Shown here one piece after another: positions 8,375 through 17,092 of a stretch of 50,097 nucleotides of DNA. The DNA comes from Gammaproteobacteria bacterium (GTDB lineage: Bacteria > Pseudomonadota > Gammaproteobacteria > GCA-001735895). The stretch is taken from NCBI GenBank assembly GCA_022340305.1, contig JAJDOF010000143.1, positions 1 through 50,097 on the forward strand, given 5' to 3'. How positions within the stretch are numbered: the stretch's first letter is position 1; each line of letters starts with the position of its first letter. The translations under genes and the position numbers were made by a program. The notes under the pieces were generated by a model, which searched no databases, had not been told where the DNA came from, and worked only from the letters and a program-made list of their open reading frames with translations.

Positions 8375-8734
8375 ATGACCGGCATGGTTACGCTTTACGG
8401 TATATCCAACTGCGACACCATCAGGAAGGCGCGTAACTGGTTGCAGGCGCAGGCTATCGAGTATCGCTTTCACGACTACCGCAAACAGGGGGTCGATGAC
8501 GATCAACTACGCTCGATGGCGCAGCAACTGGGCTGGGAAGTCATGCTGAATCGACGTGGTACAACCTGGCGTGCATTGCCTGACCCGGTTAAGGCGCAAA
8601 TCAACGAAGCCAGAGCGTTGCAACTCATGCAGGATAACCCCGCCATTATCAAGCGCCCCATACTGCAGCGCAATGATCGCTACTACCCGGGCTTCAACCC
8701 TCAACAATATCAGGAGATCTTCGACCCGGCATGA
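8375..8734 (+). CDS. yffB: ArsC-family thioredoxin-fold protein YffB
   Basis: A 119-residue member of the ArsC/Spx-like thioredoxin-fold family. The N-terminal [19 protein letters not shown] contains the single Cys followed by DTIRKAR that marks the YffB branch, and the C-terminal [18 protein letters not shown] matches the family end. True arsenate reductases need further Cys and Arg residues that are not all evident here, so arsenate reduction is not claimed; YffB is thought to be a glutathione-linked oxidoreductase of unknown role. It sits between dapD and dapE, the conserved gammaproteobacterial position, and its stop overlaps the dapE start by 4 bp. Confidence 0.9.
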   Translation: MTGMVTLYGISNCDTIRKARNWLQAQAIEYRFHDYRKQGVDDDQLRSMAQQLGWEVMLNRRGTTWRALPDPVKAQINEARALQLMQDNPAIIKRPILQRNDRYYPGFNPQQYQEIFDPA

Positions 8735-9861
8735 CCAGTGCAACTCTGAAGCTGGCCTGCGATTTAATCGCCAGGCCATCGATTACCCCCGACGATGCCG
8801 GCTGCCAGGCAATGTTGATTGCGCGCTTGCGCGCCATCGGCTTCGAATGCGAAACACTGCTGTTCGACGATGTCACCAACCTGTGGGCGCGGCGCGGCAA
8901 AACAGGACCCGTACTGGCCTTTGCCGGCCATACCGACGTGGTTCCCACGGGGCCGCTCGACAAGTGGCACAGTGACCCATTCGCGCCCGAAATTCGCGAC
9001 GGCATGCTTTACGGCCGCGGCGCCGCCGACATGAAATCGAGCATCGCCGCGATGGTGACCGCCTGTGAACGCTTTGTCGAACAGCATGCCGATCACCAGG
9101 GTTCAATTGCCCTGTTAATAACCAGCGACGAAGAGGGCATCGCTATCAACGGTACTGTCAGGGTAATCGAAACCCTCGAAGCCAGGGGAGAGAAAATCGA
9201 CTGGGCATTGATCGGTGAACCTTCCAGCCAGGCACGAGTTGGCGATGTCGTCAAAAACGGTAGACGCGGATCGATTGGCGCCAAACTGACCATTAATGGT
9301 GTGCAGGGTCATGTCGCCTATCCGCACAAGGTCGATAACCCGATCCATCGCGCCATGCCCGCGCTGCATGAACTGGCACGCCATGAATGGGACCAGGGCA
9401 ACCGTTTCTTTCCGCCCACCAGCTTCCAGATTTCCAACATCAATGCCGGTACCGGTGCGCATAACGTGGTGCCTGGACATGCCGAAGTCTGGTTCAACCT
9501 GCGCTATTCGACCGAAATCGATGCTCATCAAATAATCGAAACCACGCGTGCCATACTCGCCAAGCACGAGCTCGACTATGACATTGACTGGTCGATCTCG
9601 GGCTACCCGTTCCTGACCCCTGAAGGCGAGTTGGTGATCGCGGCGCAGCAGGCGATCAAGCAACACACCGGTATCACAACGTCACTGGAGACTACCGGCG
9701 GTACCTCGGATGGCCGCTTCATTGCGCCCACCGGCGCGCAAGTACTCGAACTCGGCCCGGTGAACGAGTCGATTCACAAGCTCAATGAGCACGTAAACAT
9801 TGACGAGCTCGAACAGTTATCGAAAATTTATCAAGGCATTCTGGAACAACTGCTGACTTGA
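8731..9861 (+). CDS. dapE: Succinyl-diaminopimelate desuccinylase DapE
   Basis: Di-zinc M20 amidohydrolase that cleaves N-succinyl-LL-DAP to LL-DAP and succinate. The 376-residue protein has His67 and Asp69 in [12 protein letters not shown], the bridging Asp100 in [10 protein letters not shown], the catalytic Glu134 and ligand Glu135 in TSDEEG, and the C-terminal [10 protein letters not shown] loop. All catalytic residues appear intact. The ATG overlaps the yffB stop (ATGA), and its own TGA overlaps the start of gluQ, so translation of the cluster is coupled. With dapC and dapD it covers three of the four succinylase-branch steps; dapF is not in the window. Confidence 0.97.
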   Translation: MTSATLKLACDLIARPSITPDDAGCQAMLIARLRAIGFECETLLFDDVTNLWARRGKTGPVLAFAGHTDVVPTGPLDKWHSDPFAPEIRDGMLYGRGAADMKSSIAAMVTACERFVEQHADHQGSIALLITSDEEGIAINGTVRVIETLEARGEKIDWALIGEPSSQARVGDVVKNGRRGSIGAKLTINGVQGHVAYPHKVDNPIHRAMPALHELARHEWDQGNRFFPPTSFQISNINAGTGAHNVVPGHAEVWFNLRYSTEIDAHQIIETTRAILAKHELDYDIDWSISGYPFLTPEGELVIAAQQAIKQHTGITTSLETTGGTSDGRFIAPTGAQVLELGPVNESIHKLNEHVNIDELEQLSKIYQGILEQLLT

Positions 9862-10769
9862 CGCTGCCAATTGGACGTTTCGCACCGACACCGTCAGGAG
9901 CCCTGCATTTCGGCTCGCTGGTAGCGGCGCTGGCCAGCTATTGCGATGTCAGGTCGCAACGGGGTCACTGGCTACTGCGTATTGAAGATGTCGATACTCC
10001 ACGCGTGGTCGCAGGTGCCAGCGATCAGATCCTGCGCGACCTGGAGGCCTTCGGCTTCGAGTGGGATGGACCCGTCCTCTATCAAAGCGACTGCTTTGAA
10101 CATTACCAGTACTATCTCGAACAATTGCTGCGACAGGGGGATTGTTACGCCTGCCAATGCAGCCGCAAAACGCTGCGCGAACAGTCCGTACCCAGTGGTC
10201 TGTTGGGACAGATTTATCCCGGCAACTGTCGCCACAAAGCTCTCGCCGAGCGCGGGTGCTCGTTGCGCCTGAATACGGCGGCGGCTGGCGAGATTGGTTT
10301 TCACGATCGAGTATATGGCTACTTTTCGCTCAGGCTTGAAGAATCGGTAGGTGATTTCGTACTGCGTCGCAGCGACGATATCTTTGCCTATCATCTTGCC
10401 GTGGTGGTAGACGATGAATTACAGGGAGTCACCCAGATCGTACGTGGTGCCGACCTGCTTGAGAATACCTGCCTCCACCTTTACCTGCAGCAACGTCTTG
10501 GATTCGCGACACCCTCCTACCTGCATCTTCCGCTGGTCAATAATCCCGATGGTATCAAGCTCAGCAAGCAGACCGGCGCCAATCCAGTGGATCATCGAAA
10601 CGCGTCACAATTGCTACTGGCCGCGCTGCGCCATCTTGGACAGGCAGTCCCCGCCGAGCTCGAAATCGACAGTCCGGCAAGCTTGCTGCAGTGGTCCTGC
10701 GACCATTGGGACCCATCCCGGATTACGCCCGGGCCTGCTGCGCCAGGCACACAGAATTTCACCGGCTGA
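9858..10769 (+). CDS. gluQ: Glutamyl-Q tRNA(Asp) synthetase
   Basis: Paralogue of the catalytic domain of glutamyl-tRNA synthetase that glutamylates the queuosine base in the anticodon of tRNA(Asp). The 303-residue protein has the HIGH-like [13 protein letters not shown] (8-20), a Cys-rich zinc site (CYACQCSRK and the later NCRHK) and the KMSKS-like GIKLSKQ. It lacks the anticodon-binding domain, as expected for GluQRS. The start is TTG at 9858, whose last bases form the dapE stop (TTGA overlap); no upstream ATG gives a plausible N-terminus, and the protein begins [13 protein letters not shown] as family members do. Confidence 0.92.
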   Translation: MTLPIGRFAPTPSGALHFGSLVAALASYCDVRSQRGHWLLRIEDVDTPRVVAGASDQILRDLEAFGFEWDGPVLYQSDCFEHYQYYLEQLLRQGDCYACQCSRKTLREQSVPSGLLGQIYPGNCRHKALAERGCSLRLNTAAAGEIGFHDRVYGYFSLRLEESVGDFVLRRSDDIFAYHLAVVVDDELQGVTQIVRGADLLENTCLHLYLQQRLGFATPSYLHLPLVNNPDGIKLSKQTGANPVDHRNASQLLLAALRHLGQAVPAELEIDSPASLLQWSCDHWDPSRITPGPAAPGTQNFTG

Positions 10770-10794
10770 TCGGACCTTTCGCGCAGGCCTGCGC

Positions 10795-10822
10795 TTGTTC
10801 GGTTGCCTTTTCCCGGTAAACT
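10795..10822 (+). promoter_or_regulatory. Possible promoter for the rhodanese gene
   Basis: TTGTTC (10795-10800) and TAAACT (10817-10822) are separated by 16 bp, followed by a Shine-Dalgarno-like GAGAGGG and the ATG at 10855. Both hexamers deviate from consensus, so this is a weak prediction. The preceding gene ends at 10769, and read-through from the dap cluster is equally possible. Confidence 0.3.
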
Positions 10823-10854
10823 ATCGTGGTGATTACTATCGAGAGGGAAATAAG

Positions 10855-11205
10855 ATGCTGAAGACGGCCGACGACATGATCCGCGACGCTCAGCAACACA
10901 TCGAATGTGTGGATGTGGCGACTGCGAAGAAAATTTACGACGAAAACCCGGACGCGGTCATCGTCGATGTGCGCGAGGCCCACAGTGCCGGTGAATCGAA
11001 GTTATTAGGCTCGGTAAATATCTCACGTGGCCTGCTGGAAATGAAGGTTCACCAGGTTTGTCCGCAGGCAAGCACGGTAATTCTGACGCATTGTGGCGGC
11101 GGTGGTCGTGCTTCGCTGGCGGCGCATACCTTGCAGCAAATCGGTTATCAAAACGTCTACGCGATCACCGCGCCTTTCGAGGAAATCAAGAAAACGTTTG
11201 GTTAG
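10855..11205 (+). CDS. Single-domain rhodanese-like sulfurtransferase
   Basis: A 116-residue single rhodanese domain. The active-site loop is HCGGGGRAS, with catalytic Cys80 and Arg85 of the CxxxxR loop; the aspartate-containing VIVDVRE strand (35-41) and the VNISRGLLEMK substrate-side segment match cytoplasmic rhodaneses. It probably moves sulfane sulfur as a persulfide, but the acceptor is unknown. The frame is open upstream, overlapping gluQ, but the ATG at 10855 has a Shine-Dalgarno and no signal peptide follows it. It converges on ccmI across 20 bp containing the perfect palindrome GTGGCGCGCCAC (11211-11222), which may act as a weak bidirectional stop. Confidence 0.85.
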   Translation: MLKTADDMIRDAQQHIECVDVATAKKIYDENPDAVIVDVREAHSAGESKLLGSVNISRGLLEMKVHQVCPQASTVILTHCGGGGRASLAAHTLQQIGYQNVYAITAPFEEIKKTFG

Positions 11206-11225
11206 CGCGCGTGGCGCGCCACTCG

Positions 11226-12827
11226 TTATTTAACTCGATCGATGGTCAGGCTGATCTGTGGCGGCGGATTGGCGCTGTCGACCGAATCCTGTTCGGTGAA
11301 AAAATCACCGCTTTGCGCCACCGGGTTGCCACTCATGGAGACGCGCGCGCCGACGATTACCTGGTCAAATGATGACAGTTTCATCGACGGCGTCATCGCG
11401 TCGCCATCGCCCAGCGACAATGTTACCGGCAATTCTTTTAACTGCAGACGTTTCACCGCCAACGGCATCGGAGGACCCTGCATGGCCTTGGCATACACGT
11501 AAACCGCCGTTTCGGGCGCGGCTTGCGCACGCAGCTCGGCACTGATATCGACGCGCAGCGTCAACTGCTGCACAGCAGTGGCCGGGACAGCAGCGGCCGA
11601 GGCAGCAGCACCCTTGATCCGATCGATGGTCAGACTGATCTGCGACGGCGGGTTGGCGCTGTCCACCGAATCCTGTTCGGTGTAAAAATCACCGTTTTGC
11701 GCCACCGGGTTACCACTCATGGAGACGCGCGCGCCGACGATTACCTGGTCAAATGACGACAGTTTCATTGACGGCATCATGGCGTCGCCATCGCCCAGCG
11801 ACAGTGTTACCGGCAAGTCTTTCAACTGCACACGTTTCACCGCCAACGGCATCGGTGGACCCTGCATGGCCTTGGCATACACGAAAACCGCCGTTTCGGG
11901 CGCGGTTTGCGCGCGCAGCTCGGGGCTGATATCGATGCGTAGCTTGAGCTCGCGGTCACCGGCGACCGCCTCCGTGGCCAGCGAGGGATCGCGTTGTTCC
12001 AGCATCGCCAGTAAATCCCTGACCTCTTTAGTGGATTCGGCGTTATCGGTTATCATCGGCAACAATAATGACCAGTATTGATGCGCCGATTTAAAATCCT
12101 GCCGCTGTTCCGCTGCCATACCCGCCAGCCACAACCCGTTCGGAAATCGTGGTGCCAGTTGCAGCCCGCGTTGAATGAGCGTCTCAGGCTCGCCCAGCAG
12201 GCTGCCATTATTTTGCATGGCGAGCGCATCGGACAGCGCAAACAGGATCCCCGGCTCATCGGCCATGAGCTGGTTACTGCGCCTGAACGCCTTCACCGCT
12301 TCGTCAAATTGCTGTTTACCCATGTGCGTACGCCCGAGCATGAACCAGGCCTCGGCATCGTCCGGATTTTCCTGCAACCGCTTCTCGATCGTGACTACTA
12401 TTTCTTCCAGGCTCATCTGCGGTGCGCCGGCAGCTTGCGAATGCGCGTTGGCCTGTGTCAGCTGGGGGTTTTCAATCACCTGGTAATTACCAAAGACCAG
12501 GTACAGGGCCGTACTGGCGCAGGGAATGGCGAGCAATACCAGCAGCGCCATCCATTTACCGCGCGCAGCTTCGCCCTGCCCTTCGTTACGATCGAGTTCG
12601 AGTGCAAGCGCACCCTGTAAATCCAGATAGGCGGCGTCGAATCCCGCCTGATCGATTTCACCATCGGCTAACTGTGCCTCCAGTAGCTGCTTTTTCTCGC
12701 GCGCAATTTGAATGTTTTGCTGCTGCCGCTGATCGGCCTGCGGTACGCGCGTGGCGCGCATCAGGGGAATAATCAGCAGGGCGAGTGCAAGCGCCAGTAA
12801 CGCCGCGACGGCTATCCAGAAACTCAT
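11226..12827 (-). CDS. ccmI: Cytochrome c biogenesis protein CcmI with duplicated C-terminal domain
   Basis: System I component that holds apocytochrome c and hands it to CcmF/CcmH at the outer face of the inner membrane. The N-terminus has two membrane helices (about 3-24 and 92-114) around a cytoplasmic loop, followed by periplasmic TPR helices (about 140-285, e.g. AEAWFMLGRTHMGKQQFDEA). The periplasmic C-terminal domain then occurs twice, at about residues 293-402 and 421-530, nearly identical and joined by an Ala/Val-rich linker; the underlying DNA repeats with a 384-bp period. At 533 residues it is longer than a typical single-domain CcmI. The start overlaps the ccmH stop by 4 bp. Confidence 0.93.
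   Translation of the reverse strand: MSFWIAVAALLALALALLIIPLMRATRVPQADQRQQQNIQIAREKKQLLEAQLADGEIDQAGFDAAYLDLQGALALELDRNEGQGEAARGKWMALLVLLAIPCASTALYLVFGNYQVIENPQLTQANAHSQAAGAPQMSLEEIVVTIEKRLQENPDDAEAWFMLGRTHMGKQQFDEAVKAFRRSNQLMADEPGILFALSDALAMQNNGSLLGEPETLIQRGLQLAPRFPNGLWLAGMAAEQRQDFKSAHQYWSLLLPMITDNAESTKEVRDLLAMLEQRDPSLATEAVAGDRELKLRIDISPELRAQTAPETAVFVYAKAMQGPPMPLAVKRVQLKDLPVTLSLGDGDAMMPSMKLSSFDQVIVGARVSMSGNPVAQNGDFYTEQDSVDSANPPSQISLTIDRIKGAAASAAAVPATAVQQLTLRVDISAELRAQAAPETAVYVYAKAMQGPPMPLAVKRLQLKELPVTLSLGDGDAMTPSMKLSSFDQVIVGARVSMSGNPVAQSGDFFTEQDSVDSANPPPQISLTIDRVK
11236..11951 (-). repeat. 384-bp-period in-frame tandem duplication inside ccmI
   Basis: Two near-identical copies of about 330 bp (11236-11567 and 11620-11951) start 384 bp apart (GATGGT at 11241 and 11625), which is exactly 128 codons. 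Differences are scattered single bases, many at third positions. The sequence between them encodes the Ala/Val-rich linker. The high nucleotide similarity points to a recent duplication or to ongoing gene conversion. Confidence 0.92.
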
Positions 12828-13282
12828 TGATTCGGCTCTTTATTTTCCAGTATTTGCCTGGCGTGGGCGATTGCTTCTGGATCTACCGCTGCGGGGCTTT
12901 TACGCGAGACCAGGCGCCGCACCAGTATGACCAGCACGCACATCAGCAACACAAACGGACCGAGCCAGAGCAGGTAGGTGTTTGATTGGAATTGTGGACG
13001 GTAAAGCACGAAGTCACCATAACGCTCAACCATGAAATCGACCACTTGCTGCGGCGACTGTCCCTGGCTCAACATTTGATAGGTTTCTCGCCGCAAGTCT
13101 TGCGCGAGATCGGCATCGGAACCGGCCAGGTTCTGGTTTTGACACACCAGGCATCGCAATTCGTTGACCAGCTTGTTGTAGTCCGCTTCCATTTGCGGCG
13201 AATCGAATTCGTAGGTTTCAATCGCCGCCTGTAATGGCGCACACCAGGCGCAAATAACCAGCATCAATAGTAAAGGTTTCAA
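12824..13282 (-). CDS. ccmH: Cytochrome c maturation thiol protein CcmH
   Basis: Periplasm-facing, membrane-anchored thioredox component that reduces the CxxCH disulfide of apocytochrome c before heme ligation. The 152-residue protein has an N-terminal signal/anchor (1-20), the conserved redox motif LRCLVCQNQ (Cys44 and Cys47) and one C-terminal membrane helix (about 102-122) with a short cytoplasmic tail. This is the short CcmH; the TPR domain that is fused in E. coli is encoded separately as ccmI. It overlaps ccmG and ccmI by 4 bp each. Confidence 0.95.
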   Translation of the reverse strand: MKPLLLMLVICAWCAPLQAAIETYEFDSPQMEADYNKLVNELRCLVCQNQNLAGSDADLAQDLRRETYQMLSQGQSPQQVVDFMVERYGDFVLYRPQFQSNTYLLWLGPFVLLMCVLVILVRRLVSRKSPAAVDPEAIAHARQILENKEPNQ

Positions 13283-13803
13283 CCCAACAGCTCCTTGAGC
13301 ACCGGCATGATCTTCTGCTCGAGTGATTCGTGCGTAACCGGACCGATATGCTTGTATTTGATCAGGCCGTCAGCACCGATCACAAAGGTCTCCGGGACGC
13401 CGTAAACACCCCAGTCGATACCGACGCGACCATCGAGGTCCATCACACTGGTCGTATAGGGGTTACCAAACTGCTGCAACCAACGTTCCGCAGCGGCGGG
13501 TTCATCCTTGTAATTGAGCCCTACCACGGATACCAGATTACGGTTGGCAAGAGCAGTGATCACTTTGTGTTCAGCCCGGCAGGACACGCACCAGGACGCC
13601 CACACATTGAGTATCCACACCTGCCCAACCATGTCGGCCGTGGACAGCTGGCGCGCAGGCTGTTCCAGCATAGCCAGCGAAAAAGGCGGCGCCTGCTTGT
13701 CGATCAACGGCGACGGCACCAGCTTCGGATCCAGCCGCAGACCATAACCGAGCAAACCGACCATCAGCACAAATACAACCAGCGGTACGACGAAACGGTT
13801 CAT
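13279..13803 (-). CDS. ccmG: Thiol:disulfide interchange protein CcmG/DsbE
   Basis: Membrane-tethered periplasmic thioredoxin that keeps CcmH and apocytochrome thiols reduced with electrons from DsbD/CcdA. The 174 residues comprise an N-terminal anchor helix (about 4-22) and a thioredoxin domain with the redox site NVWASWCVSCRAEH (Cys72, Cys75); the Gly-Val-x-Gly-x-Pro-Glu-type segment GVYGVPETFVI near the C-terminus carries the cis-proline. The active site WCVSC replaces the common WCxPC, a modest variation. It overlaps ccmF and ccmH by 4 bp each. A second, distinct TlpA-type thioredoxin is found in the large envelope locus. Confidence 0.94.
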   Translation of the reverse strand: MNRFVVPLVVFVLMVGLLGYGLRLDPKLVPSPLIDKQAPPFSLAMLEQPARQLSTADMVGQVWILNVWASWCVSCRAEHKVITALANRNLVSVVGLNYKDEPAAAERWLQQFGNPYTTSVMDLDGRVGIDWGVYGVPETFVIGADGLIKYKHIGPVTHESLEQKIMPVLKELLG

Positions 13804-15770
13804 GCAGGCTGCCTGGCAGAATCGCTGGCCGGGCTGCTACTGCGTGCCAGGCGACGATAGCGCCGATCGCTGGCGGCGAATACCCCACCGATGGCCATGA
13901 TAATGGCGCCGAGCCAGATCCAGCGAATATACGGCTTGTAGTAAATACGCACCGCCCAGGCGCCATTCGAGTCCAGGGGTTCGCCCAGTGCAATAAACAG
14001 GTCGCGGGTCAGTCCGGCGTCGATTGCGGCTTCGGTCATCGGATTGGTTTGTACCGGGTAGACTCTTTTCTCGGGGAACATGTCGGCCCGGTAGTCGCTG
14101 TCCAGGGAGCGCACGCTGAAACCACCGCGCGTTGCGACATAGTTTTCGACGTTGAAATCACGAACACCGTGAAAGGTGAACTCGTACCCCGCCACCGTGT
14201 AAGTGTCGCCCGGTGCCATGCGCAAATCTTTTTCCAGGGTGTACAGGCTGGTCAGGGTAATGCCGACAATGAACACTGCGATGCCTACATGCCCAAGCAA
14301 CATGCCGTAAAAACCGGCCGGCGTCGAGCGCAACGCCGACATCAGGGAGCGATGATGAAACCGTTCGTATACCGCGATGACGGCTGTCACTGTGATCCAC
14401 AACGCCATCGCGATACCGATGAAAGCGCCCAACATCCATTGCGGCAGAGTCAGGCTCAGGGCCAGGGCCGCCGCCAGCACGCACAGTGCCGGTATTTTCA
14501 ATTTTGCTGCTAGCCGATGCCAACTGTCCTGTTTCCAGCGAATCAGCATTCCGACTCCAATCAATATCCCGAGCGGCGCCCCCAACGAGATAAACATCAG
14601 GTTGAAATAGGGTGGCCCTACCGAAATCTTGCCGCCCATGGCGTCGATCGCTATCGGGTACAGCGTGCCCAGCAAAATGGCGCTGGTCACGACAGTCAGG
14701 AACGCATTATTGAGCAGCAACGCGCCATCGCGCGAAAACAGGCGCGTTTCGGCGGCGCTCTTCAACAATGGCGCACGCCAGGCGTACAAGGTCAAAGAGC
14801 CGCCCACAACAACCACCAGAAAAGCGAGGATGAAAATTCCCCGGCTCGGATCACTGGCAAAAGCATGCACCGAGGTTAAGACACCGGAGCGCACCAGAAA
14901 AGTACCCAGCAGGCTGAGTGAAAATGCAAAGATGGCCAACAGCGCTGTCCAGGCTTTGAACGTACCGCGCTTCTCGGTGATCGCCAGCGAATGCATTAAT
15001 GCAGTGCCGACCAACCAGGGCATAAAAGAGGCGTTTTCAACCGGGTCCCAGAACCACCAGCCACCCCAGCCAAGTTCGTAATATGCCCACCAGCTACCCA
15101 GCGCAATGCCCAGTGTCAAAAACAGCCAGGCCACATTGGTCCAGGGCCTGGCCCAACGCGCCCAGGCCGAATCGACCTGGCCCGATATCAGCGCAGCAAT
15201 AGAAAACGCAAAGGCTACCGAAAAGCCCACGTAACCGATATACAGCATCGGCGGATGTATCGCGAGTCCGATATCCTGGAGTAAGGGATTGAGATCCCTG
15301 CCTTCCAACGCCCCCGGCAACAACCGATCGAAAGGATTTGAAGTGGCAATAATGAAGAGCAGGAAACCAATGCTCACCAGTCCGAGCACCGCCAGCACGC
15401 GAGCGCGCATTACCCGGGGCACGCTGGGGGTGAATAACGCCACTGCACCGGTCCACACCGCGAGCACCAGCGACCACAGCAGTAATGAGCCTTCATGCCC
15501 TCCCCAGACACCGGAAACAAGGTATAACAACGGCAGTTTGGTATTCGAATTCTGTACCACATACAGTACCGAGAAATCGTGGCTCAGGAATGCCCAGGTC
15601 AGACAGCCATAGGCAATGGCGACGAATAGCAGTTGCGCCAGCGCCGCCGGAATCGCCAACGCAACCCAGCGCTGAATACCGAGACTGGCACCGGCGAGCG
15701 GCACCAGCGCCTGGATAACGGCGATGCACAACGCCACAATTAGGGCGAACTGTCCAATTTCAGGTATCAC
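13800..15770 (-). CDS. ccmF: Heme lyase subunit CcmF
   Basis: Large inner-membrane protein that receives heme from holo-CcmE and ligates it to apocytochrome c together with CcmH and CcmI. The 656-residue length is typical. About 15 hydrophobic segments are seen, with the periplasmic tryptophan-rich WWD signature WGGWWFWDPVENASFMPW beginning at residue 235 and conserved histidines in FLSHDFS, GGHEGSLLLW and IHPPMLYIGY. A large periplasmic region follows near the C-terminus. It starts 2 bp after the end of ccmE. Confidence 0.97.
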   Translation of the reverse strand: MIPEIGQFALIVALCIAVIQALVPLAGASLGIQRWVALAIPAALAQLLFVAIAYGCLTWAFLSHDFSVLYVVQNSNTKLPLLYLVSGVWGGHEGSLLLWSLVLAVWTGAVALFTPSVPRVMRARVLAVLGLVSIGFLLFIIATSNPFDRLLPGALEGRDLNPLLQDIGLAIHPPMLYIGYVGFSVAFAFSIAALISGQVDSAWARWARPWTNVAWLFLTLGIALGSWWAYYELGWGGWWFWDPVENASFMPWLVGTALMHSLAITEKRGTFKAWTALLAIFAFSLSLLGTFLVRSGVLTSVHAFASDPSRGIFILAFLVVVVGGSLTLYAWRAPLLKSAAETRLFSRDGALLLNNAFLTVVTSAILLGTLYPIAIDAMGGKISVGPPYFNLMFISLGAPLGILIGVGMLIRWKQDSWHRLAAKLKIPALCVLAAALALSLTLPQWMLGAFIGIAMALWITVTAVIAVYERFHHRSLMSALRSTPAGFYGMLLGHVGIAVFIVGITLTSLYTLEKDLRMAPGDTYTVAGYEFTFHGVRDFNVENYVATRGGFSVRSLDSDYRADMFPEKRVYPVQTNPMTEAAIDAGLTRDLFIALGEPLDSNGAWAVRIYYKPYIRWIWLGAIIMAIGGVFAASDRRYRRLARSSSPASDSARQPA

Positions 15771-15772
15771 TG

Positions 15773-16201
15773 CTAATTCTCCGTTTTGCTTTGCATGCCC
15801 GCAAGCTCAGGCGGCATATAGGTTTCATCGTGCTTGGCGAGAACTTCCTCGGCGACGAATTCACCCGACTGATTTAATTTTCCATTAGCGATAATGCCCT
15901 GCCCCTCACGGAACAGATCCGGCAATATTCCAGCAAATTTTACGGTAACGTTTTGCTCGTTGTCGGTTAGATCGAACTGCACGGTGAGGCCGTCACCAGG
16001 ACGCTTTACCGTGCCTGCCACCACCATACCGCCCATACGAAACAACTTGTCGGCGGGCGCCTTGCCGCCGACCACTTCAGTCGGCGTAAAGAAAAACATG
16101 ATGTTTTGATCCAGCGACTTGAGCGCAAAACCGACGCCGGTGGCTACACCGGCGACCATTAACAGGATCAGTCCAAGTCGCTTCTTTCTTGCAGGAGTCA
16201 T
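15773..16201 (-). CDS. ccmE: Periplasmic heme chaperone CcmE
   Basis: Membrane-anchored OB-fold chaperone that carries heme covalently from the CcmABCD complex to CcmF. The 142-residue protein has one N-terminal helix (about 9-27) and the C-terminal heme-attachment motif VLAKHDETYMPPE, with covalent-linkage His124 and Tyr128. It has the HxxxY variant typical of proteobacteria. The ATG overlaps the ccmD stop (ATGA). Confidence 0.96.
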   Translation of the reverse strand: MTPARKKRLGLILLMVAGVATGVGFALKSLDQNIMFFFTPTEVVGGKAPADKLFRMGGMVVAGTVKRPGDGLTVQFDLTDNEQNVTVKFAGILPDLFREGQGIIANGKLNQSGEFVAEEVLAKHDETYMPPELAGMQSKTEN

Positions 16202-16356
16202 TTCTTTTCCGCCTTTACGCGCCGCCTGAGCTGACGCAATTCCGTTTCATGTTGTTTACGCGGTAAATACCAGTTCAACCATAGCCCCAGGGCAACCAGC
16301 CCATAACTCGGCCAGACGAACATGGCATAACCACCCATTTGGAAAAAATCTGCCAC
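16198..16356 (-). CDS. ccmD: Heme exporter accessory protein CcmD
   Basis: A 52-residue single-helix protein that helps release holo-CcmE from the CcmABC complex. It begins with GTG at 16356, immediately after the ccmC TAA, and reads VADFFQMGGYAMFVWPSYG followed by a hydrophobic helix and a basic, coiled-coil-like tail (LRQLRRRVKAEKK). The FxMGGYxxFVWxSY start is the CcmD signature, which supports the GTG over the internal ATG seven codons later. Its stop overlaps the ccmE ATG. It is short enough to be missed by gene callers. Confidence 0.9.
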   Translation of the reverse strand: MADFFQMGGYAMFVWPSYGLVALGLWLNWYLPRKQHETELRQLRRRVKAEKK

Positions 16357-17082
16357 TTAAAGTTCCTCGATCCATTTACTATTTCGCTCACGACGTAATA
16401 TTTCTGCCCGACAGCGGTGAAATAACGCCAGCACGTAATATACCTGGAATGCCAACGCCATCAATAACAGCGGCAACAGCATGCTCCAGTGAATCGAGGG
16501 TTTGTCAAACTTGGTTACCGTCGCCCCCTGGTGCAGCGAGTGCCACCACTCGACCGAGTAGTGAATAATCGGAATATTCACCACCCCTACCAGTGCCAGA
16601 ATAGCGACCGCGCGCGCGGCCGTACGCTTGTCGTCGATAGCGTTATGCAGGCCGATAACGCCCAGGTACAAAAACAACAAAATCAATTCCGAGGTCAGGC
16701 GCGCATCCCACACCCAGTAGGTGCCCCACATCGGCTTGCCCCACAGCGAGCCCGTGACCAGCGCCAGAAAGGTAAAACTGGCACCGATGGGCGCACTGCT
16801 GATGAGCACGATCTCAGCGAGCTTCATGCGCCAGATGATGATGATCGCGCCACACACCGCCATCGCCACGTAGATAAATAACGACATCCAGGCAGCCGGC
16901 ACATGGACAAAAATAATGCGGTAACTTTCACCCTGCTGATAATCCGGTGGCGCCAGGACCAGGCCACCATAGAGACCCGCTACCAGCAACACCAGAAACA
17001 TCCAGTTCAACCACGGAATCCATTTACCGGCTATACGATAAAAATGTGGCGGTGAGCCTAACTTGTGAAACCAGAGAAACAT
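16357..17082 (-). CDS. ccmC: Heme exporter protein CcmC
   Basis: Six-helix inner-membrane protein that loads heme onto CcmE at the periplasmic face. With the ATG at 17082 it has 241 residues. The WWD-type motif WGTYWVWDARLTSE begins at about residue 119, and the two flanking heme-ligand histidines are in FVHVPAAW (His60) and the WWHSLHQGAT segment. The frame is open up to 17223, but that N-terminal extension is the shadow of ccmB and lacks membrane character. The start follows an AGCAGGTG-like Shine-Dalgarno and lies 10 bp after the ccmB stop. Confidence 0.96.
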   Translation of the reverse strand: MFLWFHKLGSPPHFYRIAGKWIPWLNWMFLVLLVAGLYGGLVLAPPDYQQGESYRIIFVHVPAAWMSLFIYVAMAVCGAIIIIWRMKLAEIVLISSAPIGASFTFLALVTGSLWGKPMWGTYWVWDARLTSELILLFLYLGVIGLHNAIDDKRTAARAVAILALVGVVNIPIIHYSVEWWHSLHQGATVTKFDKPSIHWSMLLPLLLMALAFQVYYVLALFHRCRAEILRRERNSKWIEEL

Positions 17083-17092
17083 GTGCACCTGC

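Noticed and set aside
8375..8734. Arsenate reductase
   Set aside because: The protein is YffB-like (CDTIRKAR, next to dapE) and there are no ars neighbours.
11211..11222. GTGGCGCGCCAC as a terminator
   Set aside because: A perfect palindrome but without loop or T-run, so it is only mentioned as a possible weak stop between convergent genes.
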